A DNA stretch of 64,000 nucleotides from Paenibacillus vini (GTDB lineage Bacteria; Bacillota; Bacilli; Paenibacillales; Paenibacillaceae), in the NCBI RefSeq assembly GCF_018403325.1, contig NZ_BOSL01000010.1:158347-222346 (forward strand), in the 5' to 3' direction. A model generated the notes under the pieces. It was not told the DNA's origin. It made no database searches and saw only the letters and a list, made by a program, of their open reading frames with translations. The translations under genes were made by a program, and so were the position numbers. Shown piece after piece: positions 33,379-41,812 of this stretch. How positions within the stretch are numbered: position 1 is the stretch's first letter; every line of letters begins with the position of its first letter.

Positions 33379-35712
33379 ATGCCACTACTCGTCTCTAAAC
33401 CCAACAACCGTCAACTCGCGTTCGATAACGAACGTCTCGGTGTTTATGCCGATCGCATTCTGGACGGATTACATACCCTGGACAAGGAGCGGCTGCTGCG
33501 CGGCGTCAATGCCAAACTCAGACGCGACGAAGTTACCGGTGAGGAAATCAGCAACGCGTTCACCATGTCCGCCTTGGAGCTTGTTACCAAAGAAGAGCCC
33601 GACTGGAAATACGCGGCGGCCCGCTCGCTGCTTACCTCCCTTTATAAGAAGGCGGCCGTCAACCGCCGCTACAAAGCTTACCCGGAAGAGCCTTACGGGT
33701 CGTTCTACCATCTGATCACCGATTTGTGCAAAATCGGCATCTACCGCGAAGAATTGCTGGAGTGCTACACCAAGGAGCAAATCGAGGAATTGGGCCACAC
33801 CATCGACGCTTCCCGCGACCTGCTGTTTGACTACATCGGACTGCTGACCTTGACCGAGCGTTACCTGGCTACCGATTTCGAAGGCCGGACGATGGAGCTG
33901 CCGCAAGAGCGTTATATGGTCATCGCCATGTACCTCATGCACCGCGAGCCTGCCGAAACCCGTCTGGAACTCGTTAAAGAAGCTTACTGGGCGATGAGCA
34001 ATATTTATATGACGGCTGCAACGCCAACGATGTCCAATGCGGGTAAAAAAGTCGCCGGTCAGCTCTCCAGCTGCTTCATCGATACGGTTGACGATTCGCT
34101 GGAAGGCATCTTCGATTCCAACACCGACGTGGCCCGGCTCAGCAAAATGGGCGGCGGGATCGGCGTCTACCTCGGCAAAGTGCGTGCCCGCGGCTCCGAC
34201 ATCCGTGGTCACAAAAATACCAGCTCCGGCGTTATCCCTTGGATTCGCCAGCTGAACAACACCGCCGTCAGCGTCGACCAGCTCGGCACGCGCAAAGGCG
34301 CGATCGCCGTTTATCTGGACGTTTTTCATAAAGATATTCTCGCCTTCCTCGACCTCAAGCTGAACAACGGCGACGAGCGGATGCGCGCGCATGACGTGTT
34401 CCACGGCGTCTGCCTGCCGGACCTGTTCATGGAGGCTGTTGAAGCGCGCGGCGAATGGAACCTGTTCTGCCCGCACGAAGTGAAGAAGACGATGGGCTGG
34501 AAAGATGAGAACGGCCGCCCGCTCGGCCTGGAGGATTTTTACGATAACGAATTTGGCAAAGGACAATTCCGCGAGAAATACGAGGAAGCGGTCAATCACC
34601 CGACCTTGTCCCGCATCACAATGCCGGCGATCGATATCATGAAACGCATCATGAAATCGCAGCTGGAAACGGGAACGCCTTACATGTTCTACCGCGATAC
34701 GGTCAACCGCGCCAACCCGAACCGGGCGCACGGCATGATCTACTCGTCCAACCTGTGCACGGAAATTATGCAGAACCAGTCGCCGACCGTAGTCGAACAA
34801 GAAGAACTCGTGACGAAGGACGGGCAAACCCGGATCGTCGTTTCGAAAATCCCTGGCGATTTCGTGGTCTGCAACCTGAACTCGATCCATCTGGCCCGGG
34901 CCGTACCGGCCGGCGTACTCGACCGTCTTGTGCCGATCCAGACTCGGATGCTGGACAACGTCATCGACATTAACAATATCGAAGTGTTGCAAGCTCAATA
35001 TACGAACAGCCAGTACCGGGCCATCGGCCTCGGCACGTTCGGACTGCATCACCTGCTCGCGCTCGAAGGCATCCGCTGGGAATCCGACGAAGCTGTAGCT
35101 TATAACGATGCGCTTTACGAGAAAATCAACTACCTGCTGGTTAAATCCAGCATGGAGCTGGCCATCGAAAAAGGCCGCTATCCGAAATTCGCCGGTTCCG
35201 ACTGGGAAAACGGACATTACTTCACCTACCGTGGATACACGGACGGCTCCCGCGAGGGCAAATTCGTAACGACGGAGCAATGGAAAGAGCTTGCCGAGCA
35301 AGTCAGCAAGAACGGCGTCCGCAACGCCTGGATGTTCGCGATCGCACCGAACGGCTCGACTTCGATCATCGCCGGTTCTACCGCAAGTATCGATCCGCTC
35401 TATGAGCTGCTCTCTTATGAAGAGAAAACGACGTACAAGATCGCTAACCCGGCACCGGATCTGTCCGAGAAAACGATCTGGTACTACAAGACGGCGTTCC
35501 TGGTCGACCAGCACGCGTCCATCAACATGGCGTCCGCTCGCCAACGCCACGTAGACCAAGCGCAAAGCTTCAACTTCTACGTGCGCCCGGATATCAAGGC
35601 GAGCGAGTTCCTGGAACTCCATCTGCACGCCTGGAAGGCCGGTCTGAAATCGACCTACTATGTGCGCAGCCGGGCCTTGACCATTGAAGAGTGCGAGTCC
35701 TGCGCATCGTAA
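33379..35712 (+). CDS. nrdA: Class I ribonucleoside-diphosphate reductase, alpha subunit
   Basis: A 777-residue catalytic subunit of aerobic ribonucleotide reductase. Landmarks: ATPTMSNAG with GQLSSCFIDTVDD (active-site Cys), KMGGGIGVYLGKVRARGSDI, the NLCTEI box with catalytic Cys and Glu, PNGSTSIIAG, and the C-terminal redox cysteines in ECESCAS. I chose ATG 33379 (GAGGAA upstream) over a TTG at 33298. It is 269 bases from nrdG and 310 bases from nrdB. Whether it is read through from the riboswitch-controlled promoter or has its own is not settled; I saw no NrdR box directly in front. Confidence 0.95.
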   Translation: MPLLVSKPNNRQLAFDNERLGVYADRILDGLHTLDKERLLRGVNAKLRRDEVTGEEISNAFTMSALELVTKEEPDWKYAAARSLLTSLYKKAAVNRRYKAYPEEPYGSFYHLITDLCKIGIYREELLECYTKEQIEELGHTIDASRDLLFDYIGLLTLTERYLATDFEGRTMELPQERYMVIAMYLMHREPAETRLELVKEAYWAMSNIYMTAATPTMSNAGKKVAGQLSSCFIDTVDDSLEGIFDSNTDVARLSKMGGGIGVYLGKVRARGSDIRGHKNTSSGVIPWIRQLNNTAVSVDQLGTRKGAIAVYLDVFHKDILAFLDLKLNNGDERMRAHDVFHGVCLPDLFMEAVEARGEWNLFCPHEVKKTMGWKDENGRPLGLEDFYDNEFGKGQFREKYEEAVNHPTLSRITMPAIDIMKRIMKSQLETGTPYMFYRDTVNRANPNRAHGMIYSSNLCTEIMQNQSPTVVEQEELVTKDGQTRIVVSKIPGDFVVCNLNSIHLARAVPAGVLDRLVPIQTRMLDNVIDINNIEVLQAQYTNSQYRAIGLGTFGLHHLLALEGIRWESDEAVAYNDALYEKINYLLVKSSMELAIEKGRYPKFAGSDWENGHYFTYRGYTDGSREGKFVTTEQWKELAEQVSKNGVRNAWMFAIAPNGSTSIIAGSTASIDPLYELLSYEEKTTYKIANPAPDLSEKTIWYYKTAFLVDQHASINMASARQRHVDQAQSFNFYVRPDIKASEFLELHLHAWKAGLKSTYYVRSRALTIEECESCAS

Positions 35713-36022
35713 GCTGTTACAGTTATAGCTTTCTCTAATTCCGCACGAGTCGGGCATGGTTGGAAAAAATACAGGGAGATTACCTTGATGACTCCATGCC
35801 AAGCCTCTCGATTGGATAAAATCCAATGAAGCGGCCTCAAAAACGCTACTTTAGCTTAAAAAGTGATTTTTGATTGGATTATATCCATCCATGCTTGGGA
35901 ATTAGCTCATTTTAACGATAATGATTGGAAATATTCCAATGAGAATAGCATTTCCATTCCATCCGTAACTCAGAAATGAAAAGGGGCCGACATGGCCCCT
36001 TATAATCAAGGAGATGAAATCC
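35713..36022. other. nrdA-nrdB intergenic region with palindromic repeats
   Basis: No gene is present. Besides the nrdB ribosome site (AAGGAGATG at about 36009) it holds three copies of an ATTGGAT-N3-ATCCAAT dyad (see the repeat entry). No clear terminator is seen, so transcription may continue into nrdB. Confidence 0.6.
35811..35940. repeat. Cluster of three REP-like palindromes (ATTGGAT-N3-ATCCAAT family)
   Basis: ATTGGATAAAATCCAAT (35811-35827), ATTGGATTATATCCATC (35873-35889) and ATTGGAAATATTCCAAT (35924-35940). The second and third are 51 bases apart, like the pair at 63168-63235. They resemble dispersed intergenic palindromes rather than an operator. Confidence 0.7.
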
Positions 36023-37054
36023 ATGCAACTGCAAACGATTTTTAATACGGAGGCACCGAACAAATCGACCCGGATCATCGGTGGCGAGTGCTCGGGGATT
36101 CTGAACTGGAACGACATCCGCATGCCACACATGTATAAGCTGTACAAAGTGCTGCTTCTCAATCACTGGATTGCCGATGAAATTCCGATGAATAAAGATG
36201 CCCAGCAATTCGCCCAGCTTGATTCCGAAGAACAGCGCACCTTTAAGATCAACATCTCGCTGCTCGCCGTGCTCGATTCGATGCAGACGATGTTCGTCGG
36301 CGACGTGAAGCGGTATTTTACCGACTCCTCGCTGGAGGCCATTTCGGCCATTATCGGGCAGCAGGAAGTCGTGCATAACCAGTCCTATTCCTATGTTCTC
36401 TCCTCCATCGTTTCCGACCAGGAGCAAAAGGAGATTTTCGAATACTGGAAGCATGACCCGGTTCTGCTGGAACGCAACAAATTCATTTCCGACATCTATC
36501 AAAACTTCCGTAACGAAGCTTCTCCGCAAACCTTTTTCGAGGCGCTGGTGGCGGATCTTATCCTGGAAGGCATTTTCTTCTACAGTACCTTCGCCTTCTT
36601 CTACAACCTCGCCCGCGACCAAAAAATGATGGGTACGAGCCAAATGATCTCTTACATTCAGCGTGACGAGAACCAGCACTGCTACTTCTTCGCCGAAGTG
36701 TTCAAGCAATTGCTGATCGACTATCCGGAGCTGAACACTAAAGAGAACATCGACTACTTGTACCGGACGATCGACCGGGCCGTGGAGCTGGAAACGAATT
36801 GGGCTTACTATACGCTTAAAGAAGTCCGTGGCATCGACCTGAACGAACTGTCCGACTACATCAAATACATCGCCAACAAACGCCTCACCCTGATGGGTAT
36901 GGAAAAAGCCTATCAAGGCGTTGACGTGAACTGCATGCCTTGGATCAAGCCGTTCTCCGACGAAGCGCTCAATGCGACGAAGACCGACTTCTTCGAAGCC
37001 AAGTCCCGCAACTACGGTAAAGTCGGCGACGACAACGGATTCGACGATCTGTAA
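36023..37054 (+). CDS. nrdB: Class I ribonucleoside-diphosphate reductase, beta subunit
   Basis: A 343-residue R2 subunit that holds the dimetal centre and tyrosyl radical. Ligands are visible: Asp85, Glu115, His118, Glu182, Glu216, His219 (RDENQH), and Tyr122 in EVVHNQSYSY is the radical site. I chose ATG 36023 because AAGGAG is nine bases upstream; the ATG at 36014 lies in the ribosome site itself. No nrdI is adjacent, which favours an iron centre, though this is inference. A strong terminator follows. A degenerate copy of the last 65 bases of this gene lies at 46922-46990. Confidence 0.95.
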   Translation: MQLQTIFNTEAPNKSTRIIGGECSGILNWNDIRMPHMYKLYKVLLLNHWIADEIPMNKDAQQFAQLDSEEQRTFKINISLLAVLDSMQTMFVGDVKRYFTDSSLEAISAIIGQQEVVHNQSYSYVLSSIVSDQEQKEIFEYWKHDPVLLERNKFISDIYQNFRNEASPQTFFEALVADLILEGIFFYSTFAFFYNLARDQKMMGTSQMISYIQRDENQHCYFFAEVFKQLLIDYPELNTKENIDYLYRTIDRAVELETNWAYYTLKEVRGIDLNELSDYIKYIANKRLTLMGMEKAYQGVDVNCMPWIKPFSDEALNATKTDFFEAKSRNYGKVGDDNGFDDL

Positions 37055-37316
37055 AAAAAGATTTGTAAAAAAGATCTATAAAAAAGAGGCCTTGCCCATC
37101 GGCAAGGTCTCTTTTTCATCCATCCATGATGGCTAACGGACATAGGAGCCGTTATTCGACTCATTTTCGGCCATTTCGGATTTTAACGGTCACAGCGGCT
37201 CTTATACGGCATAAAAGACAGACTTTGATTACGATTTGGGCCGTTTAAGGTCTATGGTGTCCGTTAAATATAAGAATGGCGTATTTTTCGACTGATAACG
37301 ACTCTGGTGTCCGTTA
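36989..37316 (+). repeat. Direct repeat, copy 1: nrdB 3' end, terminator and four-unit intergenic repeat
   Basis: This copy comprises the last 65 bases of nrdB, the terminator at 37085-37116 and an array of four related units: TAACGGACATAGGAGCCGTT at 37134, a variant TAACGGTCACAGCGGCTCTT at 37184, and two reversed units ending in GTGTCCGTTA at 37266 and 37316. The same order, in the same orientation, recurs at 46922-47222. The units form nested inverted repeats, able to fold in RNA. Confidence 0.85.
37085..37116 (+). terminator. Terminator of nrdB
   Basis: AGAGGCCTTGCC pairs with GGCAAGGTCTCT (one mismatch or G-U pair) and is followed by TTTTTC. Confidence 0.9.
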
Positions 37317-37365
37317 CGCTCCTTCGTAAGGGTTTATCGTTAAATCACTTCTTACTTCTTACTAC

Positions 37366-40152
37366 TCACTTCTCACGTCCCTTACCTTCTCCCACGCTCT
37401 CTACGTTTATAGCTCTCACGCGAAGGGCGGACCAAGGCAGCGGAGCGCCATCCGGATGAGTCACGTAAACCGTTCGGCTCTCGCCCGGAAGCAAGTCGAA
37501 GTAGTTATCGCTGTAGCGGACGCGGCCGAGCGGGAGCTCCAGCTTGACGAATCGGGCGGCTCCCGAGCCCACCGCTTTGACAGTCACACTGCCCCCTTCC
37601 TCATCCGTCCGTACTTCGAGGACGGCGGACGGCAGAGAGATATCCTTCGGGGCACGCAGGTAGTATCGGTTCGCGGGGGCAGCAAAGCCATCGGCGATCA
37701 GCTCGACTAGTACTTCCTCCGGCGCTGCATCCTTCAGCGCTTCCGCTTCGCTAAGCGAGCCGATGCGAAGCGCAGACAGCGGGGCGACCTCCACTGGAAA
37801 GACGGCGGCGATCCAGGTGTCTGTCCCGTTTGCGTCCACATCCACGTCCACAAACTCCTTTGTCTCCAGCCTAGACACCTTGACTCGGACTTCTCCCTTC
37901 AACGTGTCCAAGCTGTCGTTGACGACCCAAATATTCAGGTCTTCTCCAGGCTCATGCTCCAACGACACCAGTAATGGGTGGAAGAACGTCTTGGCATAAT
38001 AGTAAGAAGCCTTTGGCAGCAGTTCGTAATCGATCATCGACCAGCTTGTCCCCGGCCAGCTGTCATTCAATTGCCAGACGAGCGCCCCGCTATTGCGGTG
38101 ACGGTTTCTCCGGAAATGTTCGATCCCGTACTTCAGCCCTTCAGCCTGTGTCAGCATCGAGAAATTCATGTATTCCTCTATGCTCTGGGGAATGCCTGTG
38201 TAACTCTCCATCAGCAGAATCCCTTTTTGATGATTCGTATCCTTGTTGCGATAAGCCATCTCAGGGCTGCCCCAATAGAACTCCCCTTCCGGAATATACT
38301 TCTCCAGCGTATAGCGGTTAGCTGACGCATGCATCCCGAACTCGCTGCTGAATAACGCGAAGTCTTGCTTGAAATTTTTGAACGACACGCCCTTCATGCT
38401 GTAATCAAGCTGCGGCGGCTCTCCCTCCATCCTCGGATAGACGGACCCGTGCCACACCTGCCAATTATGCCGGTCTCCGGTATGGGGATCGTTCGCATCG
38501 TAACCGTCTTCGGCCCCGTAAGGCGAGGACGGCCAGTATGGCCTTGCAGGATCCAGATCCTCCAGCACCTCGGGAATCAGCTCGTGGTAAATGCTTTCCC
38601 CAAAAAAGGCACCCGTAATATCCCCGCCGGCCGACTTCATATCGTACAGCCAGTCAATCTCATTGTTCCCGCACCAAAGTGCCAGCGAAGCCCGGTTCCG
38701 CAAACGTCGGACATTATCCTCAACTTCCCGGCGGACGTTGTCCATGAAATCGCGGTTAAAGTCTGGAAATAGCGCGTTGGCGAACGCAAAGTCCTGCCAT
38801 ACCAGCACCCCTTGACGATCGCATTCGTCGTAAAATACTTCTTTCTCATAAATGCCACCCGCCCACACGCGCAGCATATTCATCCGGCCTTCCACGGAAA
38901 GTTCGATCAACTCCCGGTATCTCGAATCCGGAATGGCCCCGATGAGGTGATCGGCCGGAATCCAGTTTGCCCCTTTGGCGTATATCCGAACACCGTTCAG
39001 GACAAAGGCAAACAAGCGCTCTCCCTCTGGATCCTCCAGCGCCAAATCAAGAGTTCTGATGCCAAATGGTTGTTCATACCGGTCCAACACCAGGCCATCC
39101 TCTGACCGCAGTACCACTTCTAAAGTGTACAAATACGGCTCGCCAAGGTCATGCGTCCACCAGAGACGAGGGGCTTCCACACCCAATTCCGCAGCAACCG
39201 TGATTTGCCGTCCTCGGCTTCCCGGTCCGTAAACTTTTTTCCGGGAACCAAAAGGGGCGATTGGCCTTACAGCCGTTGAACATACAGCACTTGGTTCTAC
39301 AGCTCTCTGTTCTACAGCACTCGGTTCTACAGCTCTCTGTTCTACAGCACTCGGTTCCACAGCATCCGAACTTACAGCATTCGGTTCTGCAGCACTCGCT
39401 GCTGCCGAGCCCGTCACCAACTGCCCCCCGGCTTTCAACAACCGAATCTCTACTTCCATAGGAAGATCGGTGCGATAAGCCGTGACCTCCGTTTGAACCG
39501 ACACCTTCGCCTGGGCTGAATCGGCCGTTATCGTATAGGCATAGACGCCTTCCAGTTTTGCGGAGCGCCGCCGTTCCAGCCGGACCTTGCCCCAAATGCC
39601 GACCGTAACCATCCGGGGGCCCCAGTCCCAGCCGAAGTTCATCGCGGCTTTACGCAGCCACGGTCTTTCTTTTGTATAAGAGGACCATTCGAATAGCTCT
39701 TTGTCACGGTTGTGGAGATACAGCGGATCGAATTTCACGGCCAGCGAATTCCACCCCGGCCGAACGATTCTCGTAACATCAAAGGAATGAGCCATAAGCA
39801 TATTCTCGGCTGCTCCAACCTCATGTCCATTGACATAGATAGTTGCAAACGTATCAAGTCCTTCAAAAGTTAGCTCAAACCGTTCGCCCCCCTCTAAGTC
39901 CGGAGAAGCTTCTATAGTAAATCCCGTACGGTACCACCATTCCTTGCGCTCAATCCAACGGGATTTGGCGTCATTGTGACCCGTATACGGGTCGTCGATA
40001 ATCCTTCTGGCGACCAATGTGGAATGCACATCCCCCGGGACCGATGCCGTAATCCAGAACCGGTCGTCCAAGCCGTAGGCGGCAAGCTCCTGCGGAGGTC
40101 TCTCTCCCGGTTCAAAATGCTGTATTTTCCATGGCCCTGTAAGCTCCATCAT
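37366..40152 (-). CDS. Beta-mannosidase, glycoside hydrolase family 2
   Basis: A 928-residue cytoplasmic enzyme that removes terminal beta-mannose from manno-oligosaccharides. Order: sugar-binding domain (PGDVHSTLVARRIIDDPYTG, WWYRTGF), immunoglobulin-like domain, TIM barrel with acid/base Glu498 in WCGNNEIDW and nucleophile Glu604 in SSEFGMHA, then C-terminal beta domains. No signal peptide. Residues about 251-295 are nine tandem pentapeptides of the EPSAV/EQRAV type, an unusual insert encoded by a 15-base repeat. It is the last gene of an operon with a YesMN-like pair and an ABC importer, so the operon likely takes up and splits beta-mannosides. Confidence 0.93.
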   Translation of the reverse strand: MMELTGPWKIQHFEPGERPPQELAAYGLDDRFWITASVPGDVHSTLVARRIIDDPYTGHNDAKSRWIERKEWWYRTGFTIEASPDLEGGERFELTFEGLDTFATIYVNGHEVGAAENMLMAHSFDVTRIVRPGWNSLAVKFDPLYLHNRDKELFEWSSYTKERPWLRKAAMNFGWDWGPRMVTVGIWGKVRLERRRSAKLEGVYAYTITADSAQAKVSVQTEVTAYRTDLPMEVEIRLLKAGGQLVTGSAAASAAEPNAVSSDAVEPSAVEQRAVEPSAVEQRAVEPSAVCSTAVRPIAPFGSRKKVYGPGSRGRQITVAAELGVEAPRLWWTHDLGEPYLYTLEVVLRSEDGLVLDRYEQPFGIRTLDLALEDPEGERLFAFVLNGVRIYAKGANWIPADHLIGAIPDSRYRELIELSVEGRMNMLRVWAGGIYEKEVFYDECDRQGVLVWQDFAFANALFPDFNRDFMDNVRREVEDNVRRLRNRASLALWCGNNEIDWLYDMKSAGGDITGAFFGESIYHELIPEVLEDLDPARPYWPSSPYGAEDGYDANDPHTGDRHNWQVWHGSVYPRMEGEPPQLDYSMKGVSFKNFKQDFALFSSEFGMHASANRYTLEKYIPEGEFYWGSPEMAYRNKDTNHQKGILLMESYTGIPQSIEEYMNFSMLTQAEGLKYGIEHFRRNRHRNSGALVWQLNDSWPGTSWSMIDYELLPKASYYYAKTFFHPLLVSLEHEPGEDLNIWVVNDSLDTLKGEVRVKVSRLETKEFVDVDVDANGTDTWIAAVFPVEVAPLSALRIGSLSEAEALKDAAPEEVLVELIADGFAAPANRYYLRAPKDISLPSAVLEVRTDEEGGSVTVKAVGSGAARFVKLELPLGRVRYSDNYFDLLPGESRTVYVTHPDGAPLPWSALRVRAINVESVGEGKGREK
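39268..39402. repeat. 15-base tandem repeat (nine units) inside the beta-mannosidase gene
   Basis: Units alternate between TACAGCACTCGGTTC and TACAGCTCTCTGTTC, with edge units diverged. The length is always 15, so the frame is kept and the protein gains pentapeptides of the EPSAV and EQRAV type. Confidence 0.9.
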
Positions 40153-40174
40153 TAATCTCCCCTTTGCCTCTTCT

Positions 40175-41812
40175 TCACATCGTACTTGTTTCCAGGCCGT
40201 TCCCCGATATTACGCCGCCGCTACCCTCGCCGCCGCTAATATCTTCACCACTGCCAGGCAAGACTCCCTCCCGATATTCGCTGGGTGTTTTGCCCGTATG
40301 CTTCTTAAACAGCCGGCTAAAATACTTCACATCTTCATACCCTACCATCAGGGCTACTTCGCTGACCTTCGCCGGGGTCACGGTCAGAAGCTGCATCGCC
40401 TTTCGTATTCTCATCCCGGTCACGAAGTCGCCAAAGGTATTGCCGGTCTCTTTCTTAAACAGCTCGCTCAAATGGCCGGGATGAAGATGCACATGGCCGG
40501 CAACCTGCTGCAGACTCAGCTCCGGCGCCGGGCAGGATTCGATAAATGCTTTTGCCCGTTCGACATGGGATCGCTGACCTTCGCCCAGCCGGCTATGATA
40601 AATCGTCATCATTTCGTGCAAATGCCGGAACAGTTCTTCTCTCATTCCGGCCGCCTCATTCTCGTCCGTATTCCAAGGCTCCATCCGGTATTCCTCTTCC
40701 CGGCCGATGACGCTCAGCGTCCGGGCCAACCAGCGGTGGGCGGCGAGCACGGCCGAATGAATACAAGCCATATATGATTCCACCGTGCATTCCGGGTCGC
40801 TGATCAGCCCGTCGATCAAGCTTCCTGTCCATGCCCGCAGACCAACGGCATCCCGATCCAGAAGCAAAGAACCAAGCCGCGTTTCTTCATCTTGAGTTAG
40901 TACCGTTCTGCCGCCCCTTCTACTTCCAATCCCATCATAGTCCAGAATTTTTGCGGGAATCAAGGCATGATAACGGAACGCCGCCACGGCGGTGGAATAA
41001 CTGTAATGCAGCTTCCGGGGAGTATCGGCGAGTTCTCCAACGGCCAACCGCAGCCTGCATTTCAACTGGCGTTCGACCCAATCGACCGCATTGCCGAGCC
41101 GCCCCAGCCGCCGCTGATGGTCTCGCTCTGTCGGTAATACGCAAATCAGGCACTCCCGCTGCATAAGGATCGACGCTTCCAGTAGCAGATCCTCCAGCAT
41201 ATTTTGCACGGCAAACAAGAGCAAGGATGGCGAGGAACCCGAGTCCCCCCATCCCTCAGCCTCTACTATGACAACCTGCCATACTTCCTCCCCGGCTCTG
41301 TCGAACTCCTCTTCGGATCGCAAAAATGCGGGAACCTCGGAACCGTCCAGGGCGACGTCTCCCTCGATAACCCATTGAAGAAATTGCCTCCGTTCTCCTT
41401 CCTTCGAAAGCCGCTCGGTCCTGGTTTCTTTTTCCCAGCGCTCAAGCAATCTGCGCTTCGCCTGAATAACCGCTTTCATGATTTCTTCGGGCTTGCTCGT
41501 CTTCAGCAAATAATCGCCGACCCCTTGGCGGAGCGCTTGTTGGGCGTAAGCAAAATCTCCATACCCCGACAGAATGATGACCTCAAGCCCGGGCAATATC
41601 CCGCAAGCTTCCTCTGCCAGCTGCAGCCCCGTCTTCCCCTTCATCCGGATGTCCGTCAGTAGGATTTGGGGCTTTTCCTCCAAAATTCGGGCCATCGCCT
41701 CCTCGGCGGAAGCGGCCGGAGTCAGCAGCGTAATCCCGAGCTCCTTCCAAGAGATCACACTGGCCAGACCCGTACGTATAATCGGTTCATCGTCCACGAT
41801 CATCAGTTTCAT
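40175..41812 (-). CDS. Response regulator with AraC-type DNA-binding domain (YesN-like)
   Basis: A 545-residue regulator. The receiver domain (1-125) has the acidic pair in VDDEPI, the phosphoacceptor Asp in ILLTDIRMKG (about residue 54) and the conserved Lys in DYLLKTSKPEE. A long middle region follows. The C-terminus (about 430-530) has two AraC helix-turn-helix units (LSLQQVAGHVHLHPGHLSEL, VSEVALMVGYEDVKYFSRLF). It is driven by the sensor kinase encoded just upstream (ATGA four-base overlap) and should activate the ABC importer and beta-mannosidase operon. Confidence 0.94.
   Translation of the reverse strand: MKLMIVDDEPIIRTGLASVISWKELGITLLTPAASAEEAMARILEEKPQILLTDIRMKGKTGLQLAEEACGILPGLEVIILSGYGDFAYAQQALRQGVGDYLLKTSKPEEIMKAVIQAKRRLLERWEKETRTERLSKEGERRQFLQWVIEGDVALDGSEVPAFLRSEEEFDRAGEEVWQVVIVEAEGWGDSGSSPSLLLFAVQNMLEDLLLEASILMQRECLICVLPTERDHQRRLGRLGNAVDWVERQLKCRLRLAVGELADTPRKLHYSYSTAVAAFRYHALIPAKILDYDGIGSRRGGRTVLTQDEETRLGSLLLDRDAVGLRAWTGSLIDGLISDPECTVESYMACIHSAVLAAHRWLARTLSVIGREEEYRMEPWNTDENEAAGMREELFRHLHEMMTIYHSRLGEGQRSHVERAKAFIESCPAPELSLQQVAGHVHLHPGHLSELFKKETGNTFGDFVTGMRIRKAMQLLTVTPAKVSEVALMVGYEDVKYFSRLFKKHTGKTPSEYREGVLPGSGEDISGGEGSGGVISGNGLETSTM

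Noticed and set aside
33469-35826. A 785-codon open frame on the minus strand opposite nrdA
   Set aside because: It is the mirror of a strongly coding GC-rich gene, has no ribosome site or recognisable motifs, and nrdA has intact catalytic motifs.
37134-37316. Repeat array considered as a CRISPR
   Set aside because: Units occur in both orientations, differ from each other and are repeated whole at 47 kb; not the uniform direct repeats of a CRISPR.
39268-39402. Short regular repeats suggestive of a CRISPR array
   Set aside because: Units are contiguous 15-mers without spacers and lie in frame in a GH2 gene; there are no cas genes. It is a coding minisatellite.
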